Shown in pieces: positions 24,538-31,725 of a stretch of 33,786 bases of DNA. This DNA is from Candidatus Dormiibacterota bacterium (GTDB lineage Bacteria; Chloroflexota; Dormibacteria; Aeolococcales; Bog-877): assembly GCA_027306885.1 (NCBI GenBank), contig DAHUYV010000043.1, forward strand, positions 1-33,786, read 5' to 3'. The notes under the pieces are model-generated. The model had not been told where the DNA came from. It saw nothing but the letters and a program-made list of their open reading frames with translations, and searched no databases. Every line of letters begins with the position of its first letter. Within the stretch, counting starts at the first letter, position 1. A program made the position numbers and the translations under genes.

Positions 24538-25485
24538 GTGCCCCGCTTCCTCTGGCGGCGCCTTCTGACCACGATCCTCACCCTCCTCGCCGCCTCCCTG
24601 CTGGTGTTCGTGGTCCTCAACTTCCTGCCCGGCAGCCCGGCCCAGGTGATCCTCGGCACCCAGGCGACAAGGGCCGCGGTGCGGGAGCTCACCGTCAAGC
24701 TCGGCCTGAACCAGCCCCTCTGGATGCAGTACCTGCACTGGATCGGAGGGCTGCTGACCCTCCATCTCGGCAGGTCGTACATCTCGGGGCAGCCGATCGC
24801 CCCCGAGATCGGCTCCGCCCTGTCGGTGACGGCACCGCTGGTCCTGCTCGGGCTCCTGGTCGGAGTGGCGGTCGCCATGCCCACGGGGGTCGTCAGCGCG
24901 CTTCGGCACCGGCGGGCGTCGGGCACCATCCTGGCGGCCGCCACCCAGTTGGGGATCGCGATCCCCAACTTCGTACTGGGCATCCTGCTGATCATCGTGG
25001 CCGCGGTCTACCTCCGCCTGCTCCCGGCCAGCGGCTTCACCCCCTGGACCACGAGCGTCGTCGGGGCGCTGCAGTCGCTGGCCCTGCCCGCCATCTCCCT
25101 CGGCCTGGTCGAGGGGGCGATCCTCTCCCGCTATGTGCGCACCGCGGTGCTGGGGGTCCTCTCCGCCGACTACCTGCGCACCGCCCGGGCCGAGGGGATG
25201 CGAAGGCATCAGGCGCTGCTCCGCCACGGGATGCGCAACGCCGCCCTCCCGGTGATCACCGTCCTCGGTCTGGAGCTCTCCGGCCTCGTCATCGGGGCGG
25301 TGGTGATCGAGGCGGTGTTCACCCTGCCCGGCGCCGGCAGCCTGCTGCTCTCCAGCGTCGCCAACCGGGACCTGATCGTGGTCCAGGACCTGGTGATGCT
25401 GGTGGCCGCCGTGGTGATCGTCACCAACCTCCTGGTCGACATCATGTACCGGGTGGTCGACCCCCGGATCGGGCTGGGGTCGTGA
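24538..25485 (+). CDS. dppB: dipeptide ABC transporter permease (DppB-like)
   Basis: 315 aa with six predicted helices. N-terminal FLWRRLLTTILTLLAASLLVF and FLPGSPAQVILG are standard DppB features. The coupling loop is LRTARAEGMRRHQALLRHGMRNA (about 220-242, read in two parts). The C-terminal VIEAVFTLPGAGSLLLSSV and VVDPRIG close the family pattern. GTG 24538 gives the normal N-terminus but has no Shine-Dalgarno site nearby (GGGGAG is about 20 bases away). The frame is open back to the TAG of the binding-protein gene; a CTG at 24472 is another, less likely, start. Confidence 0.92.
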   Translation: MPRFLWRRLLTTILTLLAASLLVFVVLNFLPGSPAQVILGTQATRAAVRELTVKLGLNQPLWMQYLHWIGGLLTLHLGRSYISGQPIAPEIGSALSVTAPLVLLGLLVGVAVAMPTGVVSALRHRRASGTILAAATQLGIAIPNFVLGILLIIVAAVYLRLLPASGFTPWTTSVVGALQSLALPAISLGLVEGAILSRYVRTAVLGVLSADYLRTARAEGMRRHQALLRHGMRNAALPVITVLGLELSGLVIGAVVIEAVFTLPGAGSLLLSSVANRDLIVVQDLVMLVAAVVIVTNLLVDIMYRVVDPRIGLGS

Positions 25486-26354
25486 GCGCCGCCGCGAAGG
25501 GGGCTGTGGGCCCCTCTTGGGCCCGGCTCCGGCGCTTGGGACGACGCAGCCCCAGCGCCACCTTCGGGGGGGTGGTGGTCGGCCTGATAGTGCTGGTGGC
25601 CCTTTTGGCGCTCGCCTGGACGCCCTATGGGCCGCTCGTCGTCTCGACGTCCAAGGAGCTGCTCCCGCCCAGCCCCAGCCATCTGCTCGGCACCGATGAG
25701 TACGGGCGCGATGTGCTCTCGCGGCTCATGTCCAGCGCCGACCTGACCCTCATCTCCAGCGCCGGGGCGGTGCTGATCGCCGGCCTGGTGGGGATCCCCG
25801 CCGGCCTCCTGGCGGCCTCGCGCGGCGGCCGGCTGGGGGAGCTGATCATGCGCGCTGCCGACCTCGTCTACTCCTTCCCCGCCCTGCTGGCGGCGATCAC
25901 CCTGGTGGCGGCGTTCGGGGCCTCGACCGCCACCGCCACCATCGCCATCGGGATCGCCTCGATCCCCGCCTTCGCCCGGGTCACGAGGGGAGCGGCGTTG
26001 ACCGTCCTGGAGAGCGAGTACGTGCTGGCGGCAAGGGCCTACGGCCGGTCTCCGCTGGCCATCCTCCGCCGCCACGTGCTTCCCAACGTCCTGCCGTTCG
26101 TCATCGTCCAGTCGTCACTGCTGCTCTCGATCACGGTGCTGGCGGTGGCGGCGCTCTCGTATCTGGGGCTGGGGACTCCCCCGCCCACCGCCACCTGGGG
26201 CGGGATGCTGCAGAGCGCCCAGAGCTACCTCTATCAGGACCCCCTCCTGGCGGTGTGGCCCGGGGTGGCCATAGCCGTGAGCGTGCTGGGGTTCAACGCC
26301 CTCGGCGACGGGCTGCGGGACCTTCTCGACCCCACCCTGCGGAGCGGGGAGTGA
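25482..26354 (+). CDS. dppC: dipeptide ABC transporter permease (DppC-like)
   Basis: 290 aa. After one helix near residues 30-48, the HLLGTDEYGRDVLSRLM segment is the DppC hallmark. EYVLAARAYGRSPLAILRRHVLPN is the EAA coupling loop (read about 187-210). AALSYLGLGTPPPTATWGGML and LGDGLRDLLDPTLR at the end are typical. GTG 25482 overlaps the dppB stop as GTGA. Forms the membrane channel with DppB. Confidence 0.93.
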   Translation: MSAAAKGAVGPSWARLRRLGRRSPSATFGGVVVGLIVLVALLALAWTPYGPLVVSTSKELLPPSPSHLLGTDEYGRDVLSRLMSSADLTLISSAGAVLIAGLVGIPAGLLAASRGGRLGELIMRAADLVYSFPALLAAITLVAAFGASTATATIAIGIASIPAFARVTRGAALTVLESEYVLAARAYGRSPLAILRRHVLPNVLPFVIVQSSLLLSITVLAVAALSYLGLGTPPPTATWGGMLQSAQSYLYQDPLLAVWPGVAIAVSVLGFNALGDGLRDLLDPTLRSGE

Positions 26355-27322
26355 CGCTGCTCACGGTCTCCGACCTGGTGGTGGAGGCCGCCGGCCAGCA
26401 GATCATCCGTGGCCTCAGCCTCTCGGTCAACGCCGGGGAGCGGGTGGGGCTGATCGGCGAGTCCGGCTCGGGGAAGACGATGGCGGCCCTGGCGCTGATG
26501 GGGCTGCTTCCCGAGGGCCTCTCCCTTCAGGGCTCGATCGAGCTCGAGGGGGTGGAGCTGACCGGGCTGTCCGACCGCCGCTATTCGGAGATCCGCGGCG
26601 ACCGACTGGCGATGATCTTCCAGGAGCCGATGACCGCTTTGGACCCGCTGATGCGGGTCGGCAGGCAGATCCGGGACGCGGTGCGCCTCCACCGCCGGAT
26701 CAGCCGGGCTGAGGCCAGCTCCAGGATGCTCCAGCTCCTGGCCCGGGTGGGCTTCCCCAACCCCGCCGAACAGGCCCGCCGGTTCCCCCATCAGCTCTCC
26801 GGAGGTCAGCGCCAACGGGTGCTGATCGCCATCGCGCTCGCCTGCGACCCGGCCCTGATCCTGGCCGACGAACCGACCACCGCCCTCGACGTCACCGTCC
26901 AGGCCCAGGTGCTGTCACTTCTCCAGCGGCTGGTGAGAGAGGAACGCTCGGCGCTGCTCCTCATCAGCCACGACCTGGCCGTGGTCTCGTCGGTCTGTGA
27001 CCGGATCCTCGTGATGTACGGGGGGACGGTGGTCGAGTCGGCGCCCACCCGGGAGATCCTGACCGCCCCCCGGCACCCCTACACGGTGGCCCTGCTCGAC
27101 ACCTCGAGAGGGATCAGCGCCGACGGGGAAACCGCCGCCGGGCAGCTGCCCACCATCCCGGGAGCGGTCCCGGCCTGGGACCAGTTCCCCTGTGGGTGCG
27201 TCTTCCGCGGCCGCTGTCCCCGCGAGCAGGACCGCTGCCGCGAGGTTCCCCGGCTCACCGAAGGTGAGCATCGGGTGGCCTGCTGGTTCCCCTTCTCCTC
27301 GGAGGGAGGGGGAGGGGCATGA
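26351..27322 (+). CDS. dppD: dipeptide ABC transporter ATP-binding protein (DppD-like)
   Basis: 323 aa from GTG 26351 (GTGA overlap with dppC). Walker A GESGSGKT (36-43), signature LSGGQRQRV, Walker B ILADEPTTALD and switch LLISHDLAVV are intact. The C-terminal oligopeptide-transporter domain is present with its Cys set (CGCVFRGRCP, C near CREVPR, and VAC near the end), which in relatives can hold an Fe-S cluster. Works with DppF. Confidence 0.94.
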   Translation: MTLLTVSDLVVEAAGQQIIRGLSLSVNAGERVGLIGESGSGKTMAALALMGLLPEGLSLQGSIELEGVELTGLSDRRYSEIRGDRLAMIFQEPMTALDPLMRVGRQIRDAVRLHRRISRAEASSRMLQLLARVGFPNPAEQARRFPHQLSGGQRQRVLIAIALACDPALILADEPTTALDVTVQAQVLSLLQRLVREERSALLLISHDLAVVSSVCDRILVMYGGTVVESAPTREILTAPRHPYTVALLDTSRGISADGETAAGQLPTIPGAVPAWDQFPCGCVFRGRCPREQDRCREVPRLTEGEHRVACWFPFSSEGGGGA

Positions 27323-28173
27323 CCCATCTGTCCCCCGCCGAGCCCCCCCTGCTCGAGGTGCTGTCCGCGAGCAAGCGCTACGGCAGCCGCTCCCACCCGG
27401 TGCGGGCGCTGTCCGGGGTCTCCCTCCAGCTGTGGCGCGGAGAGCGTCTTGGGGTGGTGGGCGAGTCGGGGTCGGGCAAGTCCACCCTCGCCCGCCTCCT
27501 GGTGGCCCTGGAGATGCCGGAAGCGGGCGACATCCGCTTCAAGGGCAAATCGATCGTGGGCCGGAGCCGGCGAGAGCTGGAGGAGTTGCACCGCTCGGTC
27601 CAGATGGTCTTCCAGGATCCCTTCGGCACGCTGGACCCGCGGCTGCGCGTCGCCGAGTCGGTGGCCGAGCCCCTGCGGGCGCTGAAGATCGGGGGCGACC
27701 TCGGGCGTCGGGTGGAGGAGCTGCTTGAGGCCGTCGGGATGCCCGCGGGTTCGGGGCGCCGCTACCCCCACCAGCTCTCCGGGGGCCAGCGCCAGCGGGT
27801 GGCGATCGCAAGGGCGCTGGCCCCCTCCCCGGAGGTGCTGATCGCCGACGAGGCGGTGAGCGCTCTGGACGTCGCGGTCCGGGCCCAGGTCCTGAACCTC
27901 ATCGCCAGCCTGGTGGAGCGCTTCGGCCTCTCGATGCTCTTCATCTCCCACGACATGGCGGTCATCCGGCATGTGTGCACCCGGGTGCTGGTGCTGTTCC
28001 GGGGCGAGGTGGTGGAGGAGGGGCCGACCGAGCAGGTGTTCCGCCAGCCCTCCCACCCCTACACGGCGGCGCTGATCAGCTCGGTGCCCACCCTGGGAGG
28101 TCGCATCCAGGAACCGAAGGCCCCCGATTGGGAGGGCGGCCCCGGCGCCACGGGCGCCGACCAGATCCCCTAG
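27319..28173 (+). CDS. dppF: dipeptide ABC transporter ATP-binding protein (DppF-like)
   Basis: 284 aa, ATG 27319 overlapping the dppD stop as ATGA. Walker [10 protein letters not shown] (48-56), Q-loop [13 protein letters not shown], signature [15 protein letters not shown], Walker [13 protein letters not shown] and [10 protein letters not shown]. The usual proline of DEPVSALD is alanine here (DEAVSALD), seen in some relatives. [12 protein letters not shown] near the end is typical, but the Cys-containing tail is short. The TAG stop overlaps the convergent aldo/keto reductase stop in a shared CTAG. Confidence 0.93.
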   Translation: MTHLSPAEPPLLEVLSASKRYGSRSHPVRALSGVSLQLWRGERLGVVGESGSGKSTLARLLVALEMPEAGDIRFKGKSIVGRSRRELEELHRSVQMVFQDPFGTLDPRLRVAESVAEPLRALKIGGDLGRRVEELLEAVGMPAGSGRRYPHQLSGGQRQRVAIARALAPSPEVLIADEAVSALDVAVRAQVLNLIASLVERFGLSMLFISHDMAVIRHVCTRVLVLFRGEVVEEGPTEQVFRQPSHPYTAALISSVPTLGGRIQEPKAPDWEGGPGATGADQIP

Positions 28174-29180
28174 TTCCGGCGGGGGCTCTGTCCGTATCGA
28201 TACGCGGCGTCGGGGTAACGAGTCCCCGACCAGGCGCCGAGGGGGAAGAGGTTGGAGAGCCGCTCGAGCTCGGCCACGCTCAGCCCCACGTGGACCGCCC
28301 CGGCGTTCTCCTCCAGGGTCACCCGGCGCTTGGTCCCCGGGATCGGCACCACGTCGTCGCCCTGGGCCAGCAGCCAGGCGAGGGCCAGCTGCGCCGGGGT
28401 GACGCCCTTCTCCTCCGCCAGCTGGCGGACCAGCGCCACCAACTCCAGGTTGCGCTCAAAGTTCTCCCCAAGGAAGCGCGGGTTCCGGCGCCGGAAGTCG
28501 TCCTCGGTGAAGTCCGCGGTGCTGACGATCCTCCCGGAGAGGAAGCCGCGACCCAGCGGGCTGTAGGGGACCAGGCCCACCCCGAGGCGCCGCGCCGCCG
28601 GCAGCACCTCCGGCTCCAGCTCCCGGGTCCAGAGCGACCACTCGCTCTGCAGGGCGGAGATGGGATGGACGGCGCAGGCCCGCTCCAGCGACTCGACGCT
28701 GGCCTCCGAGAGCCCGAGGTAGCGCACCTTGCCGGACTCGACCAGCCCGGCCATCGCCCCCACGGTCTCCTCGATCGGGACCTCGGGGTCGACCCGGTGC
28801 TGGTAGTAGAGGTCGATGTGCTCGATGCCGAGGCGGGCCAGCGAGGCGTCGCAGCAGCTCCGCACGTAGTCGGGGCGGCCGCTCACCGAACCCGCCATCG
28901 GCCCATCGCGCGTGATGCCGAACTTGGTCGCCACCACGAAGCGCTCCCGCCGTCCCGAGAGCGCCCGAGCTATCAGCCTCTCGTTGTGACCCTCGCCGTA
29001 GGCGTCGGCGGTGTCCAGGAAGTTGACGCCCAGCTCCAGCGCCCGATCGATGGTGGCCAGCGACTCCGCCTCGTCGGCCGGCCCGTACGCCTGGGACATA
29101 CCCATGCAGCCAAGGCCGACGGCCGAGACCTCCAGCCCCTGGCCGCCGAGGCGGCGCGACAGAACCGTGGTGTCAGTCAC
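28170..29180 (-). CDS. aldo/keto reductase
   Basis: 336 aa (beta/alpha)8 NADPH-dependent carbonyl reductase. Catalytic tetrad: D56 and Y61 ([10 protein letters not shown]), K86 (VATKFG), H128 (YYQHR). [13 protein letters not shown] and [18 protein letters not shown] (cofactor-binding) match the AKR13-like bacterial group. The GTG start at 29180 has GGGGA immediately before it, too close to be an ideal ribosome site. The gene starts nine bases after the final TAG of the polyphosphate kinase frame and in the same frame. Likely detoxifies aldehydes or reduces ketones; substrate unknown. Confidence 0.9.
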   Translation of the reverse strand: MTDTTVLSRRLGGQGLEVSAVGLGCMGMSQAYGPADEAESLATIDRALELGVNFLDTADAYGEGHNERLIARALSGRRERFVVATKFGITRDGPMAGSVSGRPDYVRSCCDASLARLGIEHIDLYYQHRVDPEVPIEETVGAMAGLVESGKVRYLGLSEASVESLERACAVHPISALQSEWSLWTRELEPEVLPAARRLGVGLVPYSPLGRGFLSGRIVSTADFTEDDFRRRNPRFLGENFERNLELVALVRQLAEEKGVTPAQLALAWLLAQGDDVVPIPGTKRRVTLEENAGAVHVGLSVAELERLSNLFPLGAWSGTRYPDAAYRYGQSPRRN

Positions 29181-29189
29181 TCCCCAACT

Positions 29190-30131
29190 CTAACCGGCCG
29201 GGCGAGCCGGGTTCGGGCAGGGAGGGCGGCCGTCCGCTCCCTCGCTGAGGAGCTGCTCCCTCGCCCGGGCGAGCGAGGCGAGGCGCTCCGGGGTGGGCTC
29301 GGCCGTCTGCAGGTCCAGGGTCTCGATGGCGTGCACCACCAATCCGCCCACCAGCGCCCGGAGCAGGTACTTGTGGTCGGCGGGGACCACGTACCAGGGG
29401 GCCCAGCTGGTGGAGGTGGCACCCAGCACCTCCTCGTAGGCCGACTGGTAGTCGTGCCAGCGTTGGCGCTCCGCCAGGTCGGCCTCGGAGAACTTCCAGT
29501 ACTTGCGGGGGTCGTCCAGGCGGTCCAGCAGCCGGCGGCGCTGCTACTCCTTGGAGACGTGCAGGAAGATCTTCAGGATCGAGGTCCCGTTCCGGTGCAG
29601 GTGCCGCTCGAAGGCGTTGATGTCCTGGTAGCGCCGTCGCCAGAAGGGCCCGGCCTCGGCGGCGCCGGGCTGGTGGCCGAGCAGCTCGGGGTGGACCCGC
29701 ACCACCAAGACCTCCTCGTAGTAGGAGCGGTTGAAGATCGCGATCTCGCCCAGCGCCGGCAGCCCCGCCCCGTAGCGCCAAAGGAAGTCGTGGCTCAGCT
29801 CCGCCGAGGACGGCTGTTTGAAGCTGTGGACCCGGCAGCCCTGGGGGTTCACCCCCGACATCACATGCTTGATGGTCCCGTCCTTGCCGGCTGCGTCCTG
29901 GGCCTGGATCACCACCAGGAGGGCGCGGGTGGCGCTGGCCCAGAGGCGGTCCTGGGCCCCCGCGAGCTCCTCGACGAACAGCCGCAGGTCCTGCTCGGCC
30001 ACCTCCTTGGGGCCGCCGGGGCCGTCCCCGGGCCAGGCGGCCACCAGGGACCCGGTGCCCCGCCGGCCCAGTCCGGCCGCGGCGCCCGGCTTCACCACCA
30101 GCTCCTTCAGAACCTCAGGGGTCAGCTTCAT
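29190..30131 (-). pseudogene. ppk2: polyphosphate kinase 2 gene interrupted by an in-frame TAG
   Basis: One 313-codon frame, intact except for TAG at codon 196 (29546-29544). Before it: Walker A QAQDAAGKDG (76-85), the lid-preceding GVNPQGCRVHSF, and Walker B-like FNRSYYEE (133-140), as in PPK2 enzymes of the polyP:AMP/ADP type. The break falls in HVSKE-TAG-QRRR, where relatives have HVSKEEQ, so a conserved GAG became TAG. The rest is well preserved: LDDPRKYWKFS, ATSTSWAPWYVVPADHK. The truncated 195-residue product would lose part of the lid and C-terminal helices. Start ATG 30131 has only a weak ribosome site and overlaps the stop of a decayed GNAT gene (ATGA). Confidence 0.9.
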
Positions 30132-30419
30132 CGGCTCTGCACCAGCCTACCGCTCGCCCGCCGCCTCTCATACCAAGGGACATCCCAAAAGCGACCGAAG
30201 CCCGCCCCGGTTCGGTGAACTGCCCCACCAGGCGGAACCCGAACTCGAGGTGCAACGGCACCGAAGCTGAGTTGGGATGGCCGGCCAGGGCCCGCGCCCG
30301 ATGCCGATCGGCCCTTTCCAGCACGAGGGTGGAGGACGCCGTGCGGACGAAGTGGTTGCAGGCTCGTTGACCGGAGTCAGGTCGGCCGGGGACCAGGGCC
30401 GTACTTGAAAGCGGCTCAC
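30128..30419 (-). pseudogene. GNAT acetyltransferase remnant (phosphinothricin-acetyltransferase-like)
   Basis: Three pieces of one GNAT protein lie in order but in different frames. Frame A, from GTG 30419: FQVRPWSPADLTPV, like the usual 'IRPATPADLPAI' start. Frame B, from about 30370: NHFVRTASSTLVLE, then directly ALAGHPNSASVPLHLEFGF and RLVGQF, the C-terminal alpha4-beta6 motif. Frame C, to the TGA at 30128: GFGRFWDVPWYERRR, the typical ending. The middle, including the acetyl-CoA loop, is deleted, and at least two frameshifts are needed. Its old stop overlaps the ppk2 ATG (ATGA), so the two genes were once coupled. Confidence 0.82.
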
Positions 30420-30550
30420 CCGTTCAAGACTCGGCACTTGGGAGACGCCTCAATGGCGCGCGCGGCCGTACAGGGGCGGGAGGTATCCGGCTAGGCGGCC
30501 AGGGGGCGCTCCCGACCGCTGCGCCCGGGTTCGCCGGGTCGCGCCCGCCC

Positions 30551-31528
30551 TCAGCGGGCCAGGGCCGCGACCAGCGCCGTACCGAGGAAGAAGGCGAAGA
30601 GATAGACGATGGAGTAGCGGAAGAGCTGGCGCGCCCAGCGCATGCCCTGGCGCTCCCGGAGGACCTGCAGCGCCAGGTAGAGGAAGCCGCCCCCCAGAAC
30701 CGCCGCCACCACGAGCTCAAGCGGCCCCAGCCAGAGCGCCAGCGCGAGGCTGGCGACCACCATGAGAACGGCGTAGGTGACGATGCCGCTGCGGGTCCGG
30801 CCGACGCCGACCGCGACCGGGCGCATCGGCACCGAGACCGCCGCGTAGTCGCGGCGCACGATCAGCGAGAGCGCCCAGAAGTGGGGTGGGGTCCAGAGGA
30901 AGACGAGGGCGAAGAGGGCCACCCCCACCGGGCCCACGGAGTGGGTGACCGCCGCCCAGCCGACCAGCGGAGGGATCGCTCCCGCCGCCCCGCCGATCAC
31001 GATGTTCTCCTTGGTGGTGCGCTTCAACCAGAAGGTGTACACGAAGACGTAGAAGGCCCCGCCGGCCAGCGACAGGAGGGCGGCCAGGGGGTTGACCAGC
31101 GCGTAGAAGACCCCGATGCCAGCGGCGCTCAGCACCAGGCCGAAGACGATCGCCCGCCCCGGAGAGATCCGGCCGGCCGGGACCGGGCGGTTGCGGGTGC
31201 GGCCCATGACGGCGTCGATGTCCCGGTCGAACCAGCAGTTGATGGCGGAGGCCCCCCCGGAGGCGAAGGCGCCACCGACCAACGCGGCGAGGCTCAGGCC
31301 CCACCCCGGGAACCCCCTGGCGGCGGTCACCATGGCCAAATACTCGGTCACCAGCAGCAGGCTCATCACGCCCGGCTTGGTGAGGCTGAGATAGTCCGAC
31401 AGAACTCGCTGGAGGGAGCGCGGCGCCGAGAGGGGCCGCGCCAGCCCGGTCACCAACCCGTCGCTGCGCGCCTCGGCTGACACGCCGACTACCGCAGGCT
31501 CCGCGATGGCTCCTTCCTCCTCGACCAC
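30551..31528 (-). CDS. ctaB: protoheme IX farnesyltransferase (haem O synthase)
   Basis: 325 aa, UbiA-family membrane prenyltransferase with about nine helices. It attaches farnesyl to haem B for haem-copper oxidases. The first Asp-rich motif is N97-x3-D101-x3-D105 followed by GRTRNRPVPAGRI; YTFWLKRTTKENIVIGG AAGAIPPLVGW and LWTPPHFWALSLIVRRDY are CtaB-specific stretches. A 40-residue polar N-terminus precedes SLTKPGVM. GTG 31528 follows AGGCGGAA. A TATGAT box at 31575-31570 is a possible -10 without a clear -35. The upstream SCO-TlpA gene supports a cytochrome-oxidase assembly locus. Confidence 0.93.
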   Translation of the reverse strand: MVEEEGAIAEPAVVGVSAEARSDGLVTGLARPLSAPRSLQRVLSDYLSLTKPGVMSLLLVTEYLAMVTAARGFPGWGLSLAALVGGAFASGGASAINCWFDRDIDAVMGRTRNRPVPAGRISPGRAIVFGLVLSAAGIGVFYALVNPLAALLSLAGGAFYVFVYTFWLKRTTKENIVIGGAAGAIPPLVGWAAVTHSVGPVGVALFALVFLWTPPHFWALSLIVRRDYAAVSVPMRPVAVGVGRTRSGIVTYAVLMVVASLALALWLGPLELVVAAVLGGGFLYLALQVLRERQGMRWARQLFRYSIVYLFAFFLGTALVAALAR

Positions 31529-31664
31529 TTCCGCCTCGCCGGCAGCCGAACCAGCCGGGGACGGGAAGGATCATATCTCGCGGAGCGGGATCGTACCGGG
31601 ACGGAGCCGCCACTTCGCCCCCGGCCGGCCGCACAGCGATGAACCTGGGGCGGGGGGGCGCCAG

Positions 31665-31681
31665 CCCCTCCGCAAGAGGGG
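31665..31681 (-). terminator. hairpin between the SCO-TlpA and ctaB genes
   Basis: CCCCTC and GAGGGG form a 6-bp stem around a 5-base loop, 44 bases after the SCO-TlpA stop. No U-tract follows on the minus strand. It may be a processing or partial-termination element in the 197-base gap. Confidence 0.35.
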
Positions 31682-31725
31682 GCCCGGCCCGGCCCATCCC
31701 CCTCGACCGGCCTGCGCCAGCTCCC

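Noticed and set aside
23617-25227. 536-codon minus-strand frame opposite the dipeptide transporter genes
   Set aside because: Antisense shadow; product has repeated Gly/Arg/Asp-rich sequence and no family features.
27975-30218. 747-codon plus-strand open frame
   Set aside because: Runs opposite the aldo/keto reductase and ppk2 genes and across the dppF end; Gly/Arg/His-rich with no recognisable domain.
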